64,000 bases of DNA from Lentinus brumalis. Its lineage: Eukaryota; Basidiomycota; Agaricomycetes; Polyporales; Polyporaceae. The notes beneath the pieces are model-generated. The model had not been told where the DNA came from, made no database searches, and saw only the letters and a list, made by a program, of their open reading frames with translations. Each line of letters opens with the position of its first letter. Positions within the stretch are counted from its first letter, which is position 1. A program made the translations under genes and the position numbers. Below are positions 38,878 to 51,405 of this stretch, piece after piece. The DNA lies in NCBI GenBank assembly GCA_001792895.1, contig MARA01000005.1, positions 2,170,001 to 2,234,000 on the forward strand. Direction: 5' to 3'.

Positions 38878-40792
38878 GCTGTACTCCCGGTTTCCTGGAT
38901 TCGGCCTCGGCCAGAGCTCTCGTGTTCGGGGACAATTGTGCAGCGACTGCTGCGCCTCCGTTATTGCGGTCTGATCCGCGCCTCCATCTTTTCCCCCGTG
39001 CTTCAATTCTCACATCTAGGCGATATACATACTACGAGCGCACTTCCATTCTATTGACGACGAGCTAGCAGCTGACCGTGACATTACTTCGCACCCGCAA
39101 TCTACTGGTACCTCCATGGTCGCCGCGGATCCATTGCCTACGATACATGACTAGTCCACTTACTGCTAATACTCACATTCATCTTCTCACGCTCGTTGAA
39201 GCACATTTCTTGTTGCAATATTTGCTATCCCCGTGCACTGGAGTGTACCATGTCAGTATTACTGTATATAGGTGTAGTACACTGAGGCAGTTACTAGCAT
39301 GGCTATGTTGCGGCTCACGCTTTGTGCTCCATAAGCTGCTCTATAGATCTCTTGCCAAAAGAGGTAGCATACATGGGGATGGCGGTGCTTTCTAAGTTAA
39401 GTCTCGGCGTACGAGTATTTCAGTGATGCAGTTACAGTAGTCGTGCACTGTATGGCATTGTACAGCCAGCTGCAGGAGCTGTCGACTTGCGACCTGGAAC
39501 ATGTCGCTGTACCGAGCAATCACTCAGGGCCTTTGCAGTGGCGAGCGCTTGGGTCATCAACGTTTGCCAGCGCACACATCGTCCCACTGTCAGATTACTT
39601 ACCACCACCACCGCCATCTCCTCCGTGTCACTACACGTCTACGCCCAACGGCCCCGTCACCACCGGCACAGGGCGGTACATCGCGTCTCCTATGACCGGC
39701 CGTCGGACCGCCCCAAGATGACTTGCAACGCGTATCGACAGAATTGGGTCTGGGTATCTGTTGGTGGGTGGGGCAAGATGACCACGACGTGCATCCAATT
39801 CCGTTCGTTCCAAGGTGGTTCTGGCTTAACCCCGCTAGTCTGCGTTTTTGCCCAGCTGAAGACCTCTGCAAATATTATCATCAGGTCCATAGGTACGGAA
39901 AGTGGCCTCGTGCTGCGGCCGGACACTTGTTACGTACTCGCTATGAGCCTCGCGATACCCCCTCCCTGCCTGGCCCCATCCGCGAATCTCCACCATTGTC
40001 GACCGGCCGGCGTCATGGTCTACACGGAAACTGTCCACAGCATACTGGCGGCATCTTTCTAATTGTCAACTGCCCGAGGCGTCCTGGGACCTGGCCGGAC
40101 ACGGTGTCCCGACTGATGCCATCCGATTCCGGGAGCCGCACCAGATGCCCAAGACCCCACAGCCCACCGTCGTATGCTTGACTTGCGGTCTTGCGTAGTA
40201 TCTCATCAGGTCATATACATGTGTCGAGGTTGCTCCTTGGTCAGCACCTGCCACGTCTGTCAATACCCACGTCGCAATCACCTCCAGGCTCCGGACGGGC
40301 GCGCCGACAGCACCTCCATAACTCCGATCAGCAGGTGGGTAGATGTGCATCACCCCGTAGAGCAAAGTTCTACTAAGTAGTGCGCCTATCATGTTCGGCT
40401 CTCACGAAGTTTTCTCTCACAGGTGTTTTCCCGCGTGTGTTCCAAAGCGTCGTTGCCAAGGGCAAAACCTCATGAATGCAAAACAATGTGCCTAATGGTT
40501 GTTCGCGGGACCATGTCTAGCACACGACGCCCGCACGAGTGGGGCTCGACCATCATCGGAGCATTGAAGAGTTCTCAGTTCAGCGAGTCCGCTGGGGACG
40601 ATCGTCTCCCTCTCGCCGCCCGATGTCGATCGCTTAACAGCCCGGAAAAGAAGTCCTTCGAAGAGGCGTCCATCTACGTCCCACTGACGCCTACATGAGC
40701 CCTAAGTCGATCTGCCAATCCTGCCTCACGGCACTCACCGTCTTCCGCTCTACATCGACTCCGCCGTTCCGTCTAGTGTCCCCTCCCTCCTG
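38878..40792. other. Intergenic region between monooxygenases A and B
   Basis: About 1.9 kb without a supported gene. Open frames are short and overlap on all strands. A short pyrimidine-rich stretch (accaccaccaccgcc at about 39601-39615) is present. I see no clear repeat or RNA gene. Confidence 0.45.
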
Positions 40793-43043
40793 ATGCCTAC
40801 CGTGACCCGCAATGCTACGCTGACCCTCGATTTCCTCATAGTTGGGGGAGGTGAGCGTTCTACTCCTGGATACCTGACCGGAACTGACGCATCGGCCCAG
40901 GTGTCGGCGGTCTCGCCGTCGCATACGTGCTCAGTAATGCAGGACATCGCGTTCGCGTCCTCGAGAAACGCGGCCTCGACGTCCCTAGTGGCGGACATCG
41001 ACTACCTCCGAACTTCAGCAAGATCCTTCGACAATGGGTTGGAGAGGAGGAGTTACATAGGCTGACGACGCAGTGTGTCGGCTCGCCTTTCCACCGCCGT
41101 GAGTCTTTTGACTTCCTTGTACGCGATCTGCTTCTCCCGTGGCACTTTTGCGGATCGCCTGCGCCTATGACCTGCGCAGCCGTCAGCCTAGAGGGGTGAA
41201 GGGACTCGCCTGGCGGACTGCTGGAGACTGCTGGCACTGGGAGTTGGGGCGGGTTCGGTGCTTCCCAGAGCGTTGCTAGCGATACCTCCGCTAGTCGCTC
41301 AGGACATCAGATTTGTCCCTCTTCCCAGCTCTTCCGCCTGCATCACCGCTCAAACGCGCGTAGACTTGCCCCAGGATGGGTATTCTACCCCGGGCAACCG
41401 AGCGTGGCCGCCGTGACACTGCTCAATGAAGGGAGTCGGCTAAGAGCCATCCCCTCATCGTCAGATGATGACCGGCACCAGCTCTGGTTACTTACATCAT
41501 GTCCGCATGTTCGCCCTCGTCGGCAAGAGCAGTCGCCCCGTGGTCTTCTCGTTGTGATCATGATCTGATCTTCTTTGCAGTAAGCACGGGAGAGAATGTC
41601 GGCTACCTGCACTGGAAGCCCGCTGTTATGGCCGAGACTGGCGGCGAATTTCTCTTGATTCATGTGAGTTCACCTGTTTTGCTGCAGAGACTTCATGCAT
41701 GCTGAGCGCCGGGCAGCATGATGACCTGATTCGACTATTATACAAGCTCGCGACCGATGCTGGGGCCAAAGTCGACTTCAACACACAAGTAATAGCTGTT
41801 CAGCAGGGCTCGGATGACCTTATAAACCCGAGCGTGACTTTGGCGAATGGGGAAGTGCTCTACGCGGACATCCTTATTGGCGCGGATGGGTCCAAGAGCT
41901 TGGTGCGAAATGTCGTGCTGGGGAGGAGGACGCTCCACAGCCCGGTGGGTTGACGGTCTACACCGGTGTCGTCAAAGCGGAGGACATGATCGGAGATCCC
42001 GAGCTTGAGCCCTTGTTGATGGCTGACGAGGTGAGCTTGAAGTAGTGATATCCGTCTTGACTTCGTCCTTGACCTTCCGAAGTTCCCTATATGGATGGGC
42101 GAGCATCGAGCATTCTGTGGTGAGTGTGCTGACGAATTCGCGTCTCAACGTCGCTGAACATGCTGCTCCTCAGGTCACCCCGTGGTGCGTATCCGATCTA
42201 GATTCATGTCGCGATTGTCGGATATCGTCTGACTGTCATAACTAGCGCGGGAGGAAGGAGTTCTACTTCGGCATATATTCCTGGGATAACCTCGACGGGC
42301 TCCCACAGGGCGGGGAAGAGAACTGGGAAGAGCTTTTCCCTACGGATCAGATCAATCATGAGAACCATGGCCCAGCGTGAGTTGCGTATGCATTCCGTCC
42401 GCGTCCGTCGGTGCTCACAATCTCCGCTCTGCTGCCAGAGTACAGCGGCTGATCAAGAAGGCGCCGCAGGTCATCCGCACACAGTTCATGTCACGACCAG
42501 GTGGCATCCCGGACTGGGTGGATGCCACCGGTCGAATCGTCTTGCTTGGTGACGCCGCCCACCCGCCATATGTAAGTTTTCAGACTTTTCAAGCGATCGT
42601 CGTTTGACATGTACGTGGCACAGCCCGGCGGCTCACACGCAGGGAGCATGGCCGCGGAAGATGCGGTGGTCCTGGGGTCACTGTTCTCACACTTGCGCAC
42701 TATGGATCAAATCCCCTCGTTCTTGAGCGCATACCAAGAGCTCCGCGAGCGCCGATGCGACCTGGTTAAACTGGGCGACATAAAGAATGGCAAAATGGCA
42801 GCGATGCCAGCAGGCCCCGCAGCCGATGCGCGAGACGAGCACATGCGCCATACCGTCGACGAGTGGGACGAGGGCATGATGAAGGCGCAGTTTGACGAAA
42901 TCGCTGAAATCTTCTTGTACGACGCCGGCGATGCAGCAGAAGAGTGGTGGCTCAACTGGGGACGCTTCCACCACACGGTACGGGACAGCATCAGCGTCGA
43001 CTTCTCCGGCCTCACCTCGTCGTATCAGGAATTGTCAGTCTAG
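40793..43043 (+). pseudogene. FAD monooxygenase B, frameshifted copy
   Basis: Exons correspond one-to-one with copy A: 40793-40850, 40901-41098, 41581-41663, 41717-42030, 42083-42119, 42174-42184, 42246-42376, 42439-42571 and 42624-43043. The dinucleotide motif VGGGVGGLAVAYVLSNAG and GRIVLLGDAAHP are intact. Exon four is 314 nt where A and D have 315. After VRNVVLG the frame is lost at a run of four G near 41921 and stops within about ten codons (stop near 41953). One extra G restores agreement with A, C and D. It is either a recent pseudogene or a homopolymer sequencing error; everything downstream still looks under constraint, which favours recent or erroneous. Intron 2 is 482 nt. Confidence 0.85.
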
Positions 43044-44608
43044 GTCGCGTCACGGAGAATGCCTCCCCACATCCCTCTGATGACCTGGTCGTTCCTGCTT
43101 GACGTATGTTCACGACCCCTTCCCATGCCTTTCCCTCCTCATCCTTGTCATCTTTCCATGTTGTACCACAGATCGACGTCTTCCTTTCTGGTCTCAAGCT
43201 CCAGGCCCATGTTTATGGGTCTCCCGTGTACTATTTTTCGCCTGCAATATCCTACGCTGACCTCTCCAGACTACCTACTGGAATACAACCACGCCCGACT
43301 GACTTATGTTGCATCGGCGCATAGACTACGATGTTGAATACTAGTTCGATGTGATTAATATACAGATACATACCCGGAAGCTGATTTACGCACATCATAG
43401 CTCTACATAGTTCGAGCGGGACTACTCAGCGATTGTGCTTTTCCCCGCGTCGGCTGCTGCCCGAGGGTGAGATCTGAGACCGCCTGAACAAGCCATCACG
43501 CTCTCGCCAATTGGCGCTTAATCGGGACTGCGGCAGTCGCCCTCCTCCTGGACCACTTGCTATGATCGCTGGTGTTCCCTGGGACTTCCATCTACTCATA
43601 GAGGAGGCAACAATCATTCGTATGATCAACTTGGTCGGGTTCGAATACTACATCTCGCGTGCCAGGTAAGTCGACTCACAGTGGTCGGCATAAGTAGTAT
43701 TGCCTGGTCATCTGTACTGTACTACTCGGACAGTGTTTCCTTTTCAGCATGACGCAAGGCCGCTGGAGGACGCATTCGGTCACAAGCTTCAAGTTCAGTC
43801 CATCGGTATTGCTACTCTGACTCACAATGCCACGAGAGCTTGGGTTGGGTGGTCCGCTTAGGAGGGCCGGCGACGCTACCGCCGCCGGTCAATTGATTGG
43901 TAGCGATTGGCCCCAAAGCGTCTCAGGTGCAGTCCTGCCAAAGTTGGTGAGTGCGTAACCATGAGGAGGCTATCATCGATGTTCTCACTTGCAGTTTGTG
44001 CCTCCTACATATAGTGCGTGTCCCTAACCCACCATGCGATTCGCTTGCCTACGGTGCCCACTCAAAATGTGATCAACCACAACCACAAATCGCTTATGGA
44101 AAGACAGGATATGCTGGACGCAGCTGGAGTACTGAACCATTACCTCTGGCAGTATGGCGCGTGAGGGTTGAACGTTGAACGCTGAGCACGATACGACTTG
44201 TCGGATCGTGGGCTGCCTAGGGGAGACAACGTCTTTTGGCCTCCCTTGGTTTGTGTCACTGTTCTCTTAAGTTCATCGCGTTCAGCTTAACTCCGTCTAC
44301 TGACTTGGTGAGCAGCTTACAGAGCGCAACGGCATCAATGATCAACCGTCCCCACTGCCACACCTGCGGGGAGTGTCCCGCCCTCGCGCCCCGGAAGAGC
44401 GCTTGTCGCCAACCTGTCGCGAGTCTTTCGCGTGCTTCAATTGGCTCCTCAGCTGAGCCTCATGAGCCTCATGCCTCAGCCTCCTGATCGACTCGTAGTC
44501 AGACAAGCTGGAGGCAAGCTGTAACCATATATCCCGCGGGCCCGGGATATAATATATAAGTACTCAACTGTCTGCTGACCTTCTCTAGGCGACCTCGTTC
44601 TGCCCTCC
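43044..44608. other. Intergenic region between monooxygenases B and C
   Basis: About 1.57 kb with no supported gene. A GC-rich imperfect palindrome lies near 43868-43890. The last 80 bp carry a TATA region listed separately. Confidence 0.45.
44529..44559 (+). promoter_or_regulatory. Palindrome and TATA region of monooxygenase C
   Basis: ATATCCCG (44529-44536) and its inverted copy CGGGATAT (44543-44550) flank a six-base GC spacer, immediately followed by ataatatataag. This is about 50 bp before the ATG at 44609, the distance expected for a fungal TATA box. The palindrome could be a regulator site; that part is inference. Confidence 0.5.
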
Positions 44609-46492
44609 ATGCCCGTCGTTTCGCGAAAAGCTGCGCTTTGCCTCGACATTCTCATAGTTGGTGGAGGTCAGCGCATTACTACCTCCTTCATCGCGAGCTA
44701 ACGGATCCAGATCAATCGATCGTGTGCCGTTGTAGGCGTCGGTGGCCTCGCGGTGGCATACATGTTGAGTAGCGCGGGACACCACGTCCGCGTCCTGGAG
44801 AAGCGTGACTACAACGTTCCTTGCTCCGGACATCGTCTCACGCCCAACGTAAGCAAGATTCTGCGACAGTGGGTCGGCGAAGAGGAACTCAAGAAGGTGT
44901 CAGTACGATGTCCCGCTACACGGTTCAATCGTTGTGAGTGATTCGATATTGGTTAGGGGAATGCTGGGATTCGGTCGTCTTTTCCCATATGTCAGCGCTA
45001 TCATACTCATAGGATGGAGTTGACAGTACGAACAGGCGAGAATATTGGCTTCCTGCCGTGGACGCCGGCAGTCATGGCTGAAACGGGCGGCGAACTCCTC
45101 ATGATACATGTTTGTTTGTTCAGGTATCCTCTTGCGGTCGGACTTCTTCTCATTGAGAATGCTTCTCTATTCAAGCATGATGACCTCATTCGTCTATTAC
45201 ACAAGCTGGCCACTGATGCCGGGGCGACGGTCGATATCAATGCCCCGGTCCAGTCGATACACGCAGGAACCAGCGACTCGAAGCCAAGCATAACACTGCT
45301 TGACGGAGGGGAACTCCGTGCAGATCTTCTGATTGGTGCAGACGGGAGCAACAGCATCGTGCGCAATGTCGTGCTCGGTGAAGCAAATCGAGCAAAGCCA
45401 GGAGGACTGACGGTCTACAGTGGAATCATAGACGCTGAGAAGATGCTGAGCGATCCAGAGCTACGACCCCTCGTGTTAACTGACGACGTAAGTGACGCAT
45501 CACTTGCCGGCAAGACGATGCTGAAGGCGCACAGTGGCCTATTTGGACAGGACCGCGTCGTTCCTGCATCGGTGAGCCATCCGATGGCCTAGGATCCATA
45601 CATGACTCTCATCTCCGATTGTTTCCCCAGGACACCCGGTGGTATGCATTGCAATTGAGTGATATCACCTGACCGAGTGCTCAGATAGACTTTGTGCAGC
45701 GCGGCGACAAGCGGGAGTACGCAATAGGCGTATACTCTTGGACGGATCCCGATGGACAAGACGGCCAAGAAAACTGGGAGGAGTCGGTGCCAACAGAGGA
45801 AGCTGTCACCGAGATCGACGCCCCGATGTAAGTAGGGCTGCAATGTCGTCCGTCCTTCGCAGCCTCACCCTTTGTAACTTCGCCGGTCATAGGCTTCGAC
45901 GATTACTGAAGCTGACACCTCGCTTAGTCCGCACGAAGTACATGGCGCGGGATCAAGATGACTGGACATGGGTGGACCGCACGGGTCGCATCGTGCTGCT
46001 CGGAGATGCCGCGCATCCATCTTATGTGAGTCATCGCTAGCCCATACACCTCTGCTACCAATGCGCTGACTCAAAGCTCTTAAGGCCGGTGGAATGCATA
46101 CCACGGGCATGGCAGTGGAGGACGCTGTCGTCCTCGGGTGCCTTCTCTCGAATCTACAGTCGATGGACCAGCTCCCGACCCTCATGGACGCATACCAAGA
46201 ACTTCGCCAGCGCCGTTGTGCCCTCGTAGGGCTTGCAGACTTGGGTAATGCGCAAATGATGGCGCTCCCTCCCGGACCAGAAGCAGATGCACGCGACGAG
46301 GACATGCGCCGGCAGCGGAATGAGTGGGACGAAGGCATGCTCAAGGCACAGTTCGAAGAGATTTCGGGGATATTTCTATACGACGCGGGCGACGCCGCCG
46401 AAGAGTGGTGGATCAACTGGGGACGCTTCCACAAGAACGTGCACGACGAGCCAAGCGTGGTAGACGTCGAGGTTCACTGCGACCGTGGATAG
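44609..46492 (+). CDS. FAD-dependent monooxygenase C
   Basis: Nine exons (44609-44666, 44736-44933, 45027-45109, 45176-45487, 45535-45571, 45631-45641, 45685-45827, 45893-46025, 46085-46492) give 460 residues with no frame break. FAD motifs are VGGGVGGLAVAYMLSSAG and GRIVLLGDAAHP. It is the most divergent copy: LPWTPAVMAE replaces HWKPAVMAE, CSGHRLTPN replaces PSGGQRVPPN, and it has no Gly-Gly in the PGG segment before the last exon (AGGMHT instead of PGGSH). The third intron appears to start GTTTGT. Likely hydroxylates a different substrate from A, B or D; that is inference from divergence. Confidence 0.88.
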
Positions 46493-48301
46493 TTCCGTGC
46501 TGAAGTCGTATCGTTACTTTGCCGGTTCTTGAGGCCTTGAGGACCGATATACTGATTTCGGGCAGCATGTTACATTGATACCGGCGTGCGGAGTGCGTTC
46601 TGTCCGGTTTCTCGCTCCGTTGGCGGGGTCTTGACAGTCGACGTCGACAAGTACGAGCGTCGCGTCGCTTGAATTTGGATTACATCTGGGTGGCTTGTCG
46701 AGTCCTTGCACGTTTCCTGCCCGCGACTCTCGGGATTCTGTGGTGCGAAGTGATGTAAGTAGAGACTCCGAGACGGTGATTGTCTGAGTTGTCCTTCCGG
46801 CTGCCATCTCTTACACGTAGACTGAGACAGCCCTTGCTCGGATTGTCGTTCTGAGGATGGTATCCAATCCTTGGGTAGTATCAGGCAGTTGGAGGAGACT
46901 TATTAGGCCCCGTTTGGCAGCCGGGTTAAGAGTAGGTTAAGAGAGGACAAGCTCGGTTTGCCCGCCAAATGATCCTAGCCGCCCGTACTCCAAACCGACC
47001 CCACTCCCATCACGAGAAGGATTTGGCGGGTAATCCATCTCTTAACCTACTCTTAACCCGGCTGCCAAACGGGGCCTTACGGGTTTGGATAAGTACTGCG
47101 TAAGTACCGAACTCATGGTATCGCAGGGTCCACTATCGATAGTCTCCATGGACACTGTCGACTCAGGAGAAGGTTGGGTGTTAGACCCTGGTTTGGGTGT
47201 CTTCCATCACGTTTGATGTTGCCGATGGTACGCCAGCTGAGGGCCGCGGCCGCTCCCTCGCCAGTGGCCACATACGGGTTCCGAGCACGGCTCCCGATGG
47301 ATGGGGATGTAGACTAGAAGAATGTAGAACGTCCCAGCCCATCGATGCTCTAAATATCTTACATACTGTACTCTGTACACACAGTGCAACTTCAAGCTTT
47401 TCCGAAGTACTAAGCCGGAACTCAGTCGGACCTCGTTTGGTAGAAATATCGCGCGCGCTAGCGTTTCGGTGCGTGCGAAGTAAGTAATCCCCGTGGCAGC
47501 TTTGTGGCAACTGGTCATTGTCTGACGATGTCAACTTTTGGCAAGTCTCCATTCCTGCCGGACCTAGGCCGTGCATCTTCCAAGCTGCCGCGCCTCGCCG
47601 GCGAAGCCTGCCGACATGCGTTTCGAATCTGTCAGTAGCGGTCGAACAGGTCTATGTGGCAAGAGCGATGGCCGAAGTGGTGGGCTCGCTGCGAAGAACG
47701 GCTTCAGACAACAGGGGCGCAGGCATCGTGTGAGCCACCACGGTGCCGCCATTGCATGACATGCGGCATCCCTGGAACTTCGGAACAATTACATATGGCT
47801 ATGCGCACTCTTGTCGAGAAGATCACAAGGCAAGTTTTATCGAAGTACGTTTGAGTTCGTTGCTAACTTTCCCTCACAGCCAGTGTTGTACATAACACGT
47901 CGTCACGGTCAGCATGTGAGTGACCGGAGCTGATCCCCCAACACGCCGGTCCGATGCTTAGAGGCAAGCTGGAAGGGTTGACTGCAATTCGCGGAAGCCT
48001 CCGATGTCTCTTCTGGCCTGCACGGACTTCAAGCGCTTTCTTGCGGCTTGCCGTGCGATGAACAAAGAACAGTGGAAGAATCAGGAATTACAATCGCAGC
48101 TCCTTCCCGATGACGCTTGTCGCTTGTATCCCTTCTCTTTCCCACCATCGCTTGCTCCCGGTTCCCTTCTCACCGCGCAGGATTTCATCAGGTCAAGTGC
48201 CGAGTCCTCGTACGAATGCCCCACTTTGCCCTCTCGCATGTCACTGTACATATTCAACCTTCCAATCCCGTCCTTCACCCTCTGCTCCTCCTGCTTCCAC
48301 C
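46493..48301. other. Intergenic region between monooxygenases C and D
   Basis: About 1.8 kb without a supported gene. It contains the MITE at 46906-47076. Remaining open frames are short and overlap on both strands. Confidence 0.5.
46906..47076. mobile_element. PIF/Harbinger-like MITE
   Basis: A 171-bp element with perfect 39-bp terminal inverted repeats (46906-46944 and 47038-47076) starting GGCCCCGTTTGGCAGCCGGG. It is flanked by direct TTA on both sides (46903-46905 and 47077-47079), the classic PIF/Harbinger target duplication. The repeat itself contains two copies of GTTAAGAG. It has no coding capacity, so it is a non-autonomous (Tourist-like) element. Perfect ends imply recent insertion. 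All of this is read directly from the sequence; the superfamily is assigned from the TTA and the GGCCCCGTTTGG-type end. Confidence 0.92.
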
Positions 48302-50182
48302 ATGCCCTTCGTCTTCCGTGATGCCGAACTCACTCTTGACTTCCTGGTAGTAGGCGGTGGTCAGTATATTCCCCACTCAATCTCCCAAATTCCCGTGGAT
48401 GTATACGGCAGTCCCCGATATGAATGCTAATACCCTTTTGATCTGGTGGCTCTGCAGGTATCGCCGGGCTTGCTGTCGCCTACGCTCTCAGCACAGCGGG
48501 ACATCGCGTCCGAGTCGTGGAGAAGTTCGGTTTGGACAGACCCAGTGCGGGGCAGCGAATCCCGCCGAATCTCAGCAAGATCCTGTGGCAATGGATAGGC
48601 CCTGAGGAGCTCATGAAAGTCTCCACGCGATGTGTCGGCTCACCGTTTCATCAACGTGAGTATGCCTGCATCTGAAGCATCGCCTCCAGGATCCGAAAGA
48701 TACCCTCTCATCCTCTCTGTTCGTCCGACCCAGTAACGACCGGAGAGAACATTGGATACCTCCACTGGAAGCCTGCAGTTATGGCCGAGATGGGTGGCGA
48801 CTTTCTTCTGATGCATGTACGTGCGCTCCTGTTACACTGATCGTCAATGTAACTGAGGGGGTTTCCAGCATGACGATCTGATACGGATATTGCACAAACT
48901 CGCAATCAAGGCTGGTGCTCGCGTCGACTTCAACACCGAGGTTGTGGCCGTCCAACAAGGATCTGAAGAGAAGCCTGATCCAAGTGTGACCCTGGCCAAC
49001 GGCGAGGTGATCTACGCGGACGTCCTCATCGGGGCGGATGGAAGCAAGAGTCTGGTCCGCGACGTAGTCCTAGAAGAGGAGGATGAAGCGAAACCGGGTC
49101 CGATGACGACGTACAGCGGGGTTGTAAAGGCGGAAGACATGGTGGGCGATCCCGAGCTGGCTCCGCTGGTCCAGTCCGAAGAGGTGTGTATATCTCATTT
49201 CCATCTCATTGTCCTGACTGAGCGCTCAGCGCTAGCTACCGCAGTGGCCTGTATGGATGGGAAACTTCCGTTTCATATTCGGTGCGTTCCTTACAAGTGT
49301 CTGCCTACCGACTGTCGTACTCATTTCACGTCTGTAGGGCATCCTGTGGTACGCATACGTCTTGAGGAACTCCGCGCACGGATTAACATGTGCAACAAGC
49401 GTGCCAGAAAGGAGTATGCCTTCACGATATTCAATTGCAAGGTCCCCACTCCTGAACAGGCTGGCAAGGAGACATGGGATGAGCTGTTCCCGACTGAGCA
49501 GGCTCTCACAGAGGAGGATGGGACGTTGTAAGATGTCTGCCGCCATCGTGTGAGCGTCTCACTGACGATCGTGCCAGGTGTCAGAAGCTGGTCAAGTTGG
49601 CAGGTCCCAGACTGATCCGTTCCCAGCTCATGTCGCGGCGTGACATCGACGACTGGGTAGACAGCACTGGGCGCATCGTGCTCATCGGCGACTCTGCACA
49701 TCCGAATTACGTGGGTTCCCTCGTTCGTCAATGATTCTCACGTGTCCTGACCATATCCGCAGCCTGGTGGAACTCACACAGCGGCCATGGCTGTCGAGGA
49801 CGGCGCCGTACTCGGGTCGCTCTTCTCGCATTTGAGCTCAAAGGAACAAATTCCTGCATTCCTCAACGCGTACCAAGAGCTTCGGCAGCGCCGCTGCGAG
49901 ATGGTCAACCGAGCGGTCTTCGATAATGCGCGGATGATGTGTCTTCCTCCAGGTCCTGAGGCCGACGCACGCGACCAGGACATGGCCGCCCAAGCTACGG
50001 ACTGGGACGATGGTATGCTCAAGGTGCAGTTCGAGGAGATCTCTGCAATCTTCTTGTACGACGCCGGCGATGATGCAGAGGAGTGGTGGATTAACTGGGG
50101 CCGCTTCCACGACTCGGGTAACAACTCAAAGCCAAGCGTGGCGACCTTCGATTTCGGGAACGTGAGTGTGCGCTACGAGTAA
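48302..50182 (+). CDS. FAD-dependent monooxygenase D
   Basis: Nine exons (48302-48359, 48458-48655, 48734-48816, 48869-49183, 49245-49281, 49338-49348, 49400-49527, 49578-49710, 49763-50182) give 460 residues with no frame break. The FAD motif is VGGGIAGLAVAYALSTAG and the second is GRIVLIGDSAHP. YLHWKPAVMAEMGGDFLLMH matches copy A. The C-terminal block AEEWWINWGRFHDSG is shared with all copies. It is more distant from A and B in the region after the 11-nt exon (KEYAFTIFNCKVPTPEQAG). Group A flavin monooxygenase, substrate unknown. Confidence 0.9.
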
Positions 50183-51405
50183 AGGGCTGGTCAGCATACG
50201 CTATGTTACCAGAGCCGTTGACGTCTCTCGTACCTCTTACGACTCATTCTATCATGTCCTCATGCTCTCATGCTCTCATATCTGCTTTGCTATAGAACTC
50301 ACTATCCACGCAAAACGATCCTCTTCAGCAATGTCGCACTCCTAATACCCAGCACTCTCATATGTAGCCTCATACAATAATATCACGTCTTCGGTTTACG
50401 TCGCATATTCTGCATAACACGGGCTTCGTCGTGATGGTCGGGCTGCACATAAGCCGTGGCTGGGGACATCCCGCTATATCGAACTGTACGAAGTGCGATC
50501 ATCGCTGCTGGGCGGCGAACGTCTGCGCTCTGCAGCTGGTTACGCTGCTATTGTGTAAGCACGCGAAGTGCGCATCAGTGCGCATCCCTGTGACCCGGAG
50601 TCTCGGACCACTGACCAGCGTAGGCCTGTTCAACTGAGTAATACGTGTCGGCCGCCATGGACGTGAGAGAGTCAGGCAACGCGGCCCTTGAAGAGATATC
50701 GTCAAGGCGGAGCGCTAGCGCATGGTCGGGCGCGACCTCGTGCTCAAGTCGGTTTGCGCGGACGAAGTAAGTATATCCACAATCGCGTATAGCCTCGTTA
50801 CTGCAGGTTCATACGGTATGCGTGAGGTGCGTAATATTCAAGGGATTTGCTGAAGTGATGCTATACTCATCTCGAATACGCTTGTCTACTAACCGTCAGA
50901 GCGGGGTTTATGTTGGTCCGTTGATTAAGGTCTGCAGCACGATCGTATGCACGTATAAACCGTGAGCATTGACAGCACAATATACTATCACCCCTACCAC
51001 GACGAGCAACACATACCTATTCCTATCCGAACGTGCCCGCCAACCGGAATGACTCGGAGGCAGTGTTACGCCAGTCAGCCAGAGAGTAGGTAGTACTCAC
51101 GTGAGTTAAGATTCAGACTGCCCACGCCAGGTTGGAATGAGCCTGAGCTTGAGCTTGAGCTGCCAGTGGAGGCCTTGAAAACTCTGGGACGACGAGTGTC
51201 ACTGTCAAGTCGGAGTGACGCGTCGCGTGTCGCGTCTGCACGTGATGGCGTGTATTAGTCAGCAGCTGAGCATTTCGGCGTCAAACTTCTGCCGTGGTCA
51301 GCGACCGTACTGAGGCCAGTTCACCTTGAACTTAAGTCACCAGCAACGGGTGTTTCAGCCCAGCTCACATCCTCATTCTTCCTGCCTCCTCAGACACACC
51401 CAGAA
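50183..51405. other. Intergenic region, no supported gene
   Basis: About 1.2 kb between the last monooxygenase and Zim17. It is A/T-richer in the first 250 bp. A short hexamer array (gagcttgagctt near 51147-51160) is present. I see no coding or RNA gene. Confidence 0.45.

Noticed and set aside
39078..40392. Several overlapping open frames between monooxygenases A and B
   Set aside because: All are under 200 codons, overlap in several frames and lack domains. They look like chance frames in GC-rich DNA.
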